From positions 1 through 64,000 of the forward strand of contig CAINOE010000158.1 in the NCBI GenBank assembly GCA_903851415.1: a DNA stretch of 64,000 nt. Direction: 5' to 3'. The notes beneath the pieces were generated by a model. It was not told where the DNA came from and searched no databases. It was given only the letters and a program-made list of their open reading frames with translations. The DNA is from an uncultured Rhodopila sp. (GTDB lineage: Bacteria; Pseudomonadota; Alphaproteobacteria; Acetobacterales; Acetobacteraceae). The translations under genes and the position numbers were made by a program. This document shows, in pieces, positions 34,385-42,131 of the stretch (its first letter is position 1; the number at the start of each line of letters is the position of its first letter).

Positions 34385-36778
34385 CTAGATCGGGCAAACC
34401 CCGCCCGCGCATTGCAGGTGCACCAGATCGATGCCCTCGCGCGCCATCCCGTCCTCGATCCCCAGGACGATCGCGGCGAAATCCTCCGCCGACACCTCCT
34501 CCTCCGGCAGATACTCATACCCAAGCTCATGATCCGGACGGCTCGGCAGAACCGCGCAGCAGCGAACCGTGGGCTGCTGCTCCCGCACGATCGCCCGGAA
34601 CGAATCCAGGTCATGCCGATCGGTGAAAATCTTCAGGGTGTAGCTGACCTGGTTGCCCTGCTCAGCGCCGATCCAGTGCTCCTCCAGCAACCGCAGCCAA
34701 AGGTATTGCGACGTCGGAGAGGCCTCCCCGGCGGTGACGCTGCGCTGACCCAGACCCAGGCGCATCAGCAGCGGCACGGTGGGGAAACCGACAACCGTCA
34801 TCCCCGGGAATGTCTTCAGCGTGCGCATCGGATAGCCGCGGTCGGCATACTCCGCCAGCAGCGGATCGGAGCCGAGGGCCCAGTCGCCGGTTTCGGCATC
34901 CTGCACGCCCTTGAACTGCACCCAGCGCAGATATTGCCGCCGCGCCGGCAGATGCGCGCCCTCGGTCAGGCCGAACAGCTTGCTGGTGGTGCCCGCCGGC
35001 TTCACCGTGGTGACCGTCGTCGGCCGCACCCGCCCGAGCTCGTCGGCGTAGATGGCACCCTCCTGCTTGGCCGCCTCGGACAGGTGTCCGAGCATCGCCC
35101 AGAACGGCGCCGACTTCACCTCGTCCAGCAGGTCGTTGAAATCGAAGCCGAATCGCAGCCACGCCCATTCGTGCAGCCCGGTCGGGCCGATGCCCATCCG
35201 GTTGGTGCGCGCCACTTCCTCTGCATAAAGGGCGTCCATGCTGTTGGCGCGCATCAGGAAGCGCACGCCCAGCCGCACGGAGTCCTCCACCCGCGCATCC
35301 CACATCGCCGCCACATCGGCCGGCGCCATGCCGGGAGTGACATCTTCCAGCGGCACGGGACAGGCCAGCAAAGGCGCGAAATCGGCGATCACGCAATAGC
35401 CGCCGGTGACGTGCAAGGCGATCTCGCCGCACGGGTTGGTGGTGACCGGGAACCGCGAGGAGGCGGCGCGGCGCGACGCATCGGCCAGCAAACCGGCAGC
35501 CTCATCCACCTGATAGCGGCTGCTGCGGAAATCGCGGCCGTCCTCGTGCACCGGCTTGTCCCAGGCGGTGCCGGTGCGGTGGTCTTCCAGAGCGTCGCCG
35601 TTGATGAAGCCCGGCTCGCCGTTGATCCAGGCGCAGCGGGTCGCCTCGGCGAACACCGCCTGAGCGTGCACTGCCAGCGGGCTGGTCTCGCCGGACTGCA
35701 CGAGGCGCCAGAAATCGGCGTCCACCATCACCGAGTGGTTGGCGGTCCACAGCCCGCCCTCGGACTTGGCGCGGATGAAGCGCAGAATGCCGGGGTCGCG
35801 CCAGCTCTTGGTCGCCATCCGGGCAGCGCGGCGGGCGCCGCCGACCTGGACCTCGACCGAGAGGTGATGGTCGATCAGCAGCGCCTGCTCCCAGGGCTCG
35901 AGCGTGGCCGCCGCGTCAATGACGTGGCGGCGGATATTGAGGAAGGCGCGCATCAGCGACACCGGACCCGACGCCGGACGCCCCTGCATCCCGCGTATCG
36001 GCGAGCCGGCGCAGCGGATGTCGGACAGGTCGAGCACCAGGGTCTTGTCGCTCTCCCGGCGGAAGGCCATCGCCTCCAGGATTTCGACCGCCTTGGCCCA
36101 GCCTTCGCGGCTGTCGGCGATCCGGTGGCGGACCGCATCGGCCGGGACCGACTCCAGATCCAGCACAAGATGTTGGGCCAGGAACGCGTCCATCACGCCG
36201 CCGTCGTCCGAGGTCGTCCCCCAGGGCAGCAGCCCCAGGTCCACACCCAGGCGGCATTTGGCTTCGGTGCTGTGCGGATAATCCGGATGCAGCGGCGACA
36301 GGTGCAGCAGCAGCGACGGCGCATGGGCCCAGTCAACCGCGGTCAGCGCATCGTCATAGGCGCGGCCGACGCCGGAGCCGTTCAGCAGCAGATAGAACTT
36401 CGCGAACGAGGCGATGGCGGTGGCGCAGTTGGTGAACACCTCCATGTTCCGCTCGGGCTGCTCCATGTCGCCGTGCTGAAGGTGCCGGCCGGAGGTCAGC
36501 AGGGCTCCGGTAGCGATAGCATTGCGCAGCCGCGCCTGCTCCTGCCGATCGGCGTCGCTTGGCTCGCGCCCCAGCAGCGCCATGTTCCCGGCGGCCACCC
36601 GATCGGCAACGCGGCCGAAGCACTCGTCATCGACGGGCCGGAAGACCGTGCGGCGGGCGACGGCAACACCCATGCCGGCATCCAGCAGGCGCGCCGGCAG
36701 CGGAGCATCGCCGAAGAAGGCGCCCGGCACCATGTCCAGCCGGTGTGGCCGGGAGAAATCGAAACCGAATCCGTCCAT
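34385..36778 (-). CDS. nrdJ: Adenosylcobalamin-dependent ribonucleotide reductase (class II, monomeric type)
   Basis: 797-aa enzyme that makes deoxyribonucleotides using coenzyme B12 to generate the thiyl radical, so it works with or without oxygen. Active-site features: C118 (FTNCAT), N448-C450-E452 (TTNPCGEIAL, C450 the radical cysteine), a second active-site Cys at about 462 (GGYCVIA), and the C-terminal redox pair C790/C795 (LQCAGGVCPI). Length and pattern fit the monomeric Lactobacillus-type enzyme, probably a triphosphate reductase. ATG 36778 has CGGAGGG 6 nt upstream. Possible NrdR boxes lie just upstream. No cobalamin riboswitch was recognised. Confidence 0.94.
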   Translation of the reverse strand: MDGFGFDFSRPHRLDMVPGAFFGDAPLPARLLDAGMGVAVARRTVFRPVDDECFGRVADRVAAGNMALLGREPSDADRQEQARLRNAIATGALLTSGRHLQHGDMEQPERNMEVFTNCATAIASFAKFYLLLNGSGVGRAYDDALTAVDWAHAPSLLLHLSPLHPDYPHSTEAKCRLGVDLGLLPWGTTSDDGGVMDAFLAQHLVLDLESVPADAVRHRIADSREGWAKAVEILEAMAFRRESDKTLVLDLSDIRCAGSPIRGMQGRPASGPVSLMRAFLNIRRHVIDAAATLEPWEQALLIDHHLSVEVQVGGARRAARMATKSWRDPGILRFIRAKSEGGLWTANHSVMVDADFWRLVQSGETSPLAVHAQAVFAEATRCAWINGEPGFINGDALEDHRTGTAWDKPVHEDGRDFRSSRYQVDEAAGLLADASRRAASSRFPVTTNPCGEIALHVTGGYCVIADFAPLLACPVPLEDVTPGMAPADVAAMWDARVEDSVRLGVRFLMRANSMDALYAEEVARTNRMGIGPTGLHEWAWLRFGFDFNDLLDEVKSAPFWAMLGHLSEAAKQEGAIYADELGRVRPTTVTTVKPAGTTSKLFGLTEGAHLPARRQYLRWVQFKGVQDAETGDWALGSDPLLAEYADRGYPMRTLKTFPGMTVVGFPTVPLLMRLGLGQRSVTAGEASPTSQYLWLRLLEEHWIGAEQGNQVSYTLKIFTDRHDLDSFRAIVREQQPTVRCCAVLPSRPDHELGYEYLPEEEVSAEDFAAIVLGIEDGMAREGIDLVHLQCAGGVCPI

Positions 36779-36798
36779 AGAAGCCCTCCGCTCTGGGG

Positions 36799-36842
36799 AC
36801 GTATATATAGCGAGCGACGCGGACTTGAAACACTAAATGTGG
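36799..36842 (-). promoter_or_regulatory. Possible NrdR-box pair upstream of nrdJ
   Basis: On the minus strand CCACATTTAGTGTT (36842-36829) and, about 31 bp further downstream centre to centre, CGCTATATATACGT (36813-36800). The spacing equals the three helical turns seen between NrdR boxes, and the first site is CAC...GTG symmetric. Both differ from the published consensus, so this is tentative. Confidence 0.4.
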
Positions 36843-37028
36843 ATTCCCTCCCCCGGCCTGTCGGATGGATCGCGGTTGTGGCGCCGTTGAGCCTGGCTGC
36901 CGGGCTGAGGTCCGATGCCGTCGGATTGCTCCACGGGACGGGACGCGGCTTTCGGGGGAGACCGGAATTCCGACCCCGGGTCTGATACCAATCCTCGTTG
37001 AGTCTTGACACATAGCCCGCCACCGATC

Positions 37029-37145
37029 GTCATGGCCCGGCTTGTCCGGGCCACCTGTTCCAGCACGTGCGGCGATGGATGGCCCGGACAAGCCGCGCCA
37101 TGACGGTTTGCGGGAAGAGTCGCTCTCATCGCGGACTGGCATGAC
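37029..37145. repeat. REP-like intergenic palindromic element, copy 4 (long form)
   Basis: Starts GTCATGGCCCGGCTTGTCCGGGCC and contains GGCCCGGACAAGCCGCGCCATGAC. A tail of about 35 bp (37109-37143) matches the copy at 5.1 kb with about four changes, showing that the repeated unit is longer than the palindrome. It lies between the end of the large TPR gene and the nrdJ promoter. Confidence 0.75.
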
Positions 37146-37223
37146 AGATGGAATCGGCCGGGGAAGCCTGGCCGCGGGCAGCTTACCCAAGCCCGCCCGA
37201 CCGGCGCGCGTGGATCCGGGAGA

Positions 37224-40200
37224 TCAGGCCTCGGCGGCGAGGCATCGGCGGCCACGAGCGGCGGCGAACGCGTATCGGCAGATGTTCAACCAGGGTTCGG
37301 GGTTGAACGGATCGCCATATTCGTACCTGATCCTGGCAAGCAGGAGGCCCTCGTTACGAGCCTCAAAGGAAAATTCTTCCTGCATGCCGTTGGTTTTTGT
37401 TACGAACAGAAGGACGTTCTTCCCATATTGGTGGACCGCTGCCGCCAACATCCGGATATCATTCTCAGAGGCGCTGGCGTCGGCCAGGCGGTAAACGAAG
37501 ATTTTTTCCCCTTCGGCAAGGTCATTCATCAATTTGCGGCTCAGGAACCTGAACCGCTTGCAGACCATTGCCTTTGCCTCTTCGATCCCGACCTTCCCGC
37601 GATCGAGGTGCGTATGATCCATATTGATGTTGTAATCTTTTTCCCGCACCTGCCAGTCGTAGCTCGATATCGCCTGCAGTTCGGTTGTGTCGGGATCGCC
37701 CAGCCCCGCGAACCTGTTTTCGAGAGCACGCTTCAGATCCCGCGGCTCAACGCTGGCCCATCGCAGCAAGCTCAACGGTTCGGCGCCGTATCGCCGTTGC
37801 ACGAAGCCAAATTCGCAGCCGCCCGTTCCTCCGCCGTCCGGAAGCCCGCCACGCCCGCCGCCCAGACTTTCGAATGACGCCATGAGATCGCGATCGCTTA
37901 CGTCCGCCTCCGGCGCGAATGGGTAGCGCCGGCTCAGGGTGGAATCGACGATCATGGTTGCGGCGCTGTCGTGATCCGACAGCAACTCATTGGCCTCGGC
38001 GGACAGCACCTGCATCCGGACATGGCCGGCCGGGGCCGCCTCGCACGCCCTGGAAAGACGCCGGCTGTACTCAGCCCAGTCGAGGCGCTCCCGCGCAAGC
38101 AAGGCGTGCGCTGTCAAAATGCGGTAGGATGCCGCCGGTTCGGACGCATGGGCCTCGACCAGACGCGCCAGCGCAGTGAACTGGCAGTCCGGCAGATGTC
38201 CGCCCGGCCTGCAGACCTGATCCACGATGTCCGCCACAGCGTCCGGAATCCCGGAAAATCTCTCGATTGCGTCCACCACCGTGGTAGCCGCCTCGGCGTG
38301 CCTGCCCTGCTCATGCAAAGCATTGGCCAACGCCGTATAGGGCCGCCAGTTGCCGGCATCCAGTTGGAGACACGCCTGCCACTGACGTTCCGCCTCGACC
38401 CAATCGCCGCGCCGCTCCGCCATGCGGCCAAGATCGGACCGCAGTCCGGCGTGGCCGGGAAACCGCTCGAGTGCTTCAATCAGCAAAGCCCGGGCCTCTT
38501 GCAACGCTCCCGCCTGGAGGATTGCGTTCGCGCCGCTCCGATAGCCATCCGCGAAATCCGGGAAGCGATGGCGGACATTGTCCCAGCGTTCCCGGGCTGC
38601 CGCCCAGTCATTCGACCTTTCGGCGCGCCTGGCATACTCGACAAAGATCGACGGTTCGTCCGCCCGGGCCGCGAACTGGTCAACCAGAACCGCGTCGGCC
38701 TCATCGATCCGGCCCGACTCGCGAAGCACGTTGGCCAGGCGTCCGTAGGTCCATCGCAGGGAACCGTCCAACGCAATGACGCGGCGCCACCAGCATTCCG
38801 CGGCCATCCAATCCTGTTCGGTCTCCGCCAACCCAGCCAAATCTATCGGCGGTTGCAACATGTTCGGGAACCGGGCGGCAGCGGTCGTCAGCACGTCCCG
38901 AGCCGCTGCCAAATCCCCCTTTTCACGCAGCGCGCGGGCCACGCCAGCATAGCCCTCCCCGACGTCCGGAAATTGCGCAAGCACATTTTCCCAGCGCCGT
39001 CCGGCCTCCGGCCAATCCTTCGACAACTCGGCCAACCGCGCATATTCCACGAACAGCACAGGCTCGCGACCGAGCCGGCCGAACTGGCCGCTCAACGTGG
39101 CCTCGGCGGCAGGCAACAGGCCCTGCTCCCGCAAAGCGGACGCCAGCCCGGTGTAGGCCCGGGCCACACCGGGGTCGAGCACCAGGGATGCCCGCCACCA
39201 CCGCTCCGCTGCCGGCCAGTCGCGCACCATCTCCGCCAGCCGGGCAAGATCATGCAGCGGCGCGGCAATGGCGGGGAATCGCTGCGCCGCCGCTTCCAGA
39301 CAGATCCGCGCTTTGTCCGTCCGGCCCTGCGCACGCAACATCCGCGCAACGCCGGCGTGGCCGTCCCAGAGATCCGGAAACCGTTGTTGAACGGCCTGCC
39401 AGCGTTTCTCCGCCTCCGGCCAGTTTCCCGCTCGCTCGGCCACAAGCGCATAGTCGGTGAGGAACGCCGGAATTTGCGCGAACGTGCCGGACTGGCTGAG
39501 CAAGACCGTCTCGGTTTCGGCATCGCGCCCTTGCTCGCGCAGAGCCCTCGCGAGGCCGATCCAGCCCCAGCCGAAGCCGGGATCGAGCGCCACCGCGATG
39601 CGCCACCAGCGCTCCGCCGCCGGCCAGTTGCGCAGAGATTCGGCCAGTCTGGCAAGCTCGTGAACCGGTTCGATGGTCCCGGGAAAACTCTCGAGGGCAC
39701 GGATGTAAAGGGTATGCGCCTGATCCGTTTGTCCCAGCTCGCGGCAGGCCCGCGCCTGGCCGGTCAAGCCCTCGCACAGGGCGGGGAAACGCTCCGCCAC
39801 CTTAGCCCACCGGGCCGCCGCTTCCGGCCAGGCGCGCCTGATCTCGGCCAGCCGGGCATAGTCGCTGAACAGCCGCGCGTCGCCGGGGCAACAGGTCTGC
39901 CCCTTCGTCAGGACCGCCTCGGCCTCGCCCGGCCTGCCCGTCTCGCGGAGCGCCGCGGCGCGCGAGGCCCAGGCCTCCCGGGCGTTTGGAAAGCGTTCCG
40001 TCATGACGGCCCAGCGCGCTTCAGCCTCGATCCAGTCGCGGCGAGCGTCCGCGCCGCGCGCATAATCGGCGAACACCCCCGCTTCGTGCGGAAACCGCTC
40101 CATCGCCGCTGCCAGCACCGCGTCGGCTTCAGCGTGCCGGTCCTGCCGGCGCAGCGCATGAGCGATGTGGGACTGGCCCCACCAAACCGACGGATTCACA

Positions 40201-40493
40201 TCCGAAAACGCCCGCCAATGGCGTTCGGCTTCCGGCCAGTCCGGCATCGCCTCGGCCAGGCGCGCGAGGTCGTGCAGCACCTGCGCGACAGCCGGAAAGC
40301 GGTCATGCGCCGCCAGCAGCAACCGCCGCGCTTCCCTGATCCGGCCATTTTGCCGGGCCTGCTGAGCCGCCAGTAGCCAGGACCCCGGGTCGTCCGGGAC
40401 GTCCGGAACCGTTTTCGCGTTCGGATCGCGGTCTCCTTCGGACGGCGGCACATCACCCGGGAGGGGTGATGGAGCGGCGGGATCAAAGTTCAT
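37224..40493 (-). CDS. Large TPR protein with distinct C-terminal domain, 1089 aa
   Basis: Residues about 30-850 are 20 or more TPR-like helical pairs with strongly similar phrases (e.g. LARLAEMVRDWPAAERWWRA; ARALREKGDLAAARDVL). A Gly-rich linker (about 877-891) leads to a separate domain of about 197 residues starting CEFGFVQRRYGAEPLSLLRW, with H residues in NINMDHTHLDRG and a C-terminal EYGDPFNPEPWLNICRYAF. The start of that domain recalls DUF1796-type putative papain-like peptidases (an early Cys and later His), but I am not certain. No signal peptide and no clear ribosome site before ATG 40493. Related by repeat sequence to the protein at 32474-34177. Role unknown. Confidence 0.82.
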   Translation of the reverse strand: MNFDPAAPSPLPGDVPPSEGDRDPNAKTVPDVPDDPGSWLLAAQQARQNGRIREARRLLLAAHDRFPAVAQVLHDLARLAEAMPDWPEAERHWRAFSDVNPSVWWGQSHIAHALRRQDRHAEADAVLAAAMERFPHEAGVFADYARGADARRDWIEAEARWAVMTERFPNAREAWASRAAALRETGRPGEAEAVLTKGQTCCPGDARLFSDYARLAEIRRAWPEAAARWAKVAERFPALCEGLTGQARACRELGQTDQAHTLYIRALESFPGTIEPVHELARLAESLRNWPAAERWWRIAVALDPGFGWGWIGLARALREQGRDAETETVLLSQSGTFAQIPAFLTDYALVAERAGNWPEAEKRWQAVQQRFPDLWDGHAGVARMLRAQGRTDKARICLEAAAQRFPAIAAPLHDLARLAEMVRDWPAAERWWRASLVLDPGVARAYTGLASALREQGLLPAAEATLSGQFGRLGREPVLFVEYARLAELSKDWPEAGRRWENVLAQFPDVGEGYAGVARALREKGDLAAARDVLTTAAARFPNMLQPPIDLAGLAETEQDWMAAECWWRRVIALDGSLRWTYGRLANVLRESGRIDEADAVLVDQFAARADEPSIFVEYARRAERSNDWAAARERWDNVRHRFPDFADGYRSGANAILQAGALQEARALLIEALERFPGHAGLRSDLGRMAERRGDWVEAERQWQACLQLDAGNWRPYTALANALHEQGRHAEAATTVVDAIERFSGIPDAVADIVDQVCRPGGHLPDCQFTALARLVEAHASEPAASYRILTAHALLARERLDWAEYSRRLSRACEAAPAGHVRMQVLSAEANELLSDHDSAATMIVDSTLSRRYPFAPEADVSDRDLMASFESLGGGRGGLPDGGGTGGCEFGFVQRRYGAEPLSLLRWASVEPRDLKRALENRFAGLGDPDTTELQAISSYDWQVREKDYNINMDHTHLDRGKVGIEEAKAMVCKRFRFLSRKLMNDLAEGEKIFVYRLADASASENDIRMLAAAVHQYGKNVLLFVTKTNGMQEEFSFEARNEGLLLARIRYEYGDPFNPEPWLNICRYAFAAARGRRCLAAEA

Positions 40494-40907
40494 GCGCGCG
40501 TCCGGATAACGTGTTCGTGAGACAGAATATGCGGCCGATTTGCCGAGGACATCAAGACTTGTTCCGGTTTCTCGCTGTTCTGCCCGGCGTGCCGCATGTC
40601 CGGTTCCGACAGAAACTCACGATCCGCTTCCGCGGCATCGCAATGCGAATCCGGATGGCCGCGATTCCGGCACGCCACGCGCCTACCCGCCGGGGATCAG
40701 CCGGTGTAAGCATGACCGAAAGAACGAAGCCCACCATCCTCCCCGCCACGTGTCGCAGCCAGGCTCGTCATACCGCCATGGTCCGGCTTGATCTCATCGT
40801 TTCAGGCGACGCCCGGGAATGACCGCTTCTCGCGGCAGCGCCCTCAAACCGTCATGGCCCGGCCGTGACGAACGGGACGGCGGCGGGTGGCGGCCCGGGG
40901 CACCGCG
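40494..40907. other. 414-bp intergenic region with degenerate palindromes
   Basis: Divergent promoter DNA between the large TPR gene (minus) and the recombinase (plus). The right half contains fragments of the dispersed element (CCATGGTCCGGCTTGATCTC at about 40780 and GTCATGGCCCGGCCGTGACG at about 40852) without a full matching partner arm, suggesting an eroded copy. No gene was recognised. Confidence 0.5.
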
Positions 40908-41876
40908 ATGACCCGCCGCCCCGCGAAACCGGCCGCTCCCCTGTCCCCGGGTCCGATCCCGGCGATGACCGCGGACGCCGCCCGCGTCGGCTTCCTGAAC
41001 TGGATGGAACAGGAACGCCACGCGGCCGCCAACACCGTGGAAGCCTACACGCACGCAACCTCCGGCTTCCTCGGCTTCCTCACGAAACATCTGGGCGGAG
41101 AACCCGATCTCGCCGCCCTGGCCGGCCTCCGCGCGGCGGACATCCGGGCCTGGCTTGCGGCCCTTTCGAACGATGGACTGGCAGCCGCCTCCCGCGCCCA
41201 GCATCTGTCGGCGGTGCGCGGTTTCTTCCGCTACCTCAACCGCCGGCACGGGGTGGACATCACCGCCGTCCGCCTGATTGCCACCGCACGCGCGCGCCCT
41301 GCTCTGCCGCGGGCGCTCACCATCGGCCAGGCCCGCGACGTGACCGAGCATGTCGATGAGGTCTCCGACGATCCCCGGCTGCAGGCCCGGGACATTGCGT
41401 TCTTTTCGCTCTTGTACGGCAGCGGCCTGCGTATTGCCGAGGCTTTGAGCCTGAACGTCCGCGACGCCGCGGCCATGCGCGCCAGCCTGACGCTGACGGT
41501 CACCGGCAAAGGGTCGAAAACCCGCATCGTCCCGGTGCTGCCCGCGGTGCGGCAGGCCATCGACGCCTGGCTGGCGCTGCATCCCGACCGCCAGCCGGAC
41601 AACCCGCTGTTCCTCGGCGCCCGCGGCAAGCGGCTCGATCCGGCGGTGGCGCAGAAGGTGCTGCGCACCTACCGCCGCCTCGCCGGCCTGCCGGAACATG
41701 CCACCCCGCACGCGCTGCGGCACTCCTTCGCGACCCACCTGCTGGCCAGCGGCGGCGACCTGCGGTCGATCCAGGACCTGCTCGGCCACGCCAGCCTGTC
41801 CACGACGCAGCGCTACACCTCGGTCGATGACACGGCGCTTCTCGCGGTCTGGCGAAAAACCCACCCGCGCGGCTGA
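40908..41876 (+). CDS. xerC: Tyrosine recombinase XerC
   Basis: 322-aa site-specific recombinase that resolves chromosome dimers at dif with XerD. N-terminal SAM-like core-binding domain (residues 20-115: FLNWMEQERHAAANTVEAYTHATSGF). Catalytic domain with R175 (YGSGLRIAEAL), Lys in TGKGSKTR (201-206), H268-x-x-R271 (PHALRHSF), H294 (LLGHASLSTT) and nucleophile Y303. All six positions are present. XerC is preferred to XerD from overall phrasing, but only one Xer gene is in the window. Start ATG 40908 (MTRRPAK); upstream in-frame GTG 40887 is less likely. Confidence 0.9.
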   Translation: MTRRPAKPAAPLSPGPIPAMTADAARVGFLNWMEQERHAAANTVEAYTHATSGFLGFLTKHLGGEPDLAALAGLRAADIRAWLAALSNDGLAAASRAQHLSAVRGFFRYLNRRHGVDITAVRLIATARARPALPRALTIGQARDVTEHVDEVSDDPRLQARDIAFFSLLYGSGLRIAEALSLNVRDAAAMRASLTLTVTGKGSKTRIVPVLPAVRQAIDAWLALHPDRQPDNPLFLGARGKRLDPAVAQKVLRTYRRLAGLPEHATPHALRHSFATHLLASGGDLRSIQDLLGHASLSTTQRYTSVDDTALLAVWRKTHPRG

Positions 41877-41958
41877 AAAAAAACGGCGCCCGAAGACGCC
41901 GCTTAAGTTTGGGGGGGAAACGTCACGCGGACGCGGCGCAAACCGTCATCCGCAGGAC
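41876..41958 (-). ncRNA. Candidate minus-strand small RNA with C7 loop and UUCG terminator
   Basis: Reading leftward: a hairpin CCGTC/GACGG (about 41943-41960), then GTTT-CCCCCCC-AAAC, a stem-loop exposing seven Cs (41907-41921), then terminator CGGCGTC-TTCG-GGCGCCG (41901-41884) and eight Us (41883-41876). There is no gene on this strand nearby. A weak TTGACT at 41987-41982 could be the -35. Architecture parallels the sRNA at 18.0-18.1 kb. The alternative is that the hairpin merely ends xerC transcription on the plus strand, where CUUAAGUUU follows it. Confidence 0.45.
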
Positions 41959-42131
41959 GGACATTGTGCGGGGCACCACGGAGTCAAGATCACCCCTTCG
42001 CGGGAAAAACGCGCCGTGGATTGAACGCGGCGTGAGCGACCAACCGCCGCCGGCGCGCCGGGGCTGGCAAGCCCCGGAACTTCCGTCCTATATCGCCGCC
42101 TCTTTCTTTCGTCCCGCAGGAGGCACTTCGC

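Noticed and set aside
34289..36985. 898-codon open frame antisense to nrdJ
   Set aside because: Long antisense frames are common in GC-rich DNA. The opposite strand has all class II reductase catalytic residues; this frame has low-complexity Arg/His/Gln-rich translation and no domain.
36779..37028. Cobalamin riboswitch upstream of the B12-dependent reductase
   Set aside because: I looked for a B12-box-like element and surrounding stems and found none; only two AT-rich sites and plain spacer are visible. A covariance search would be decisive.
37971..40376. 801-codon open frame antisense to the large TPR gene
   Set aside because: Mirror of the repetitive TPR coding sequence; repeated phrases follow from the repeats on the real strand.
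40908..41876. Integrase of a mobile island
   Set aside because: The tyrosine recombinase matches housekeeping XerC in size and catalytic order. No tRNA, attachment repeats or phage genes are next to it.
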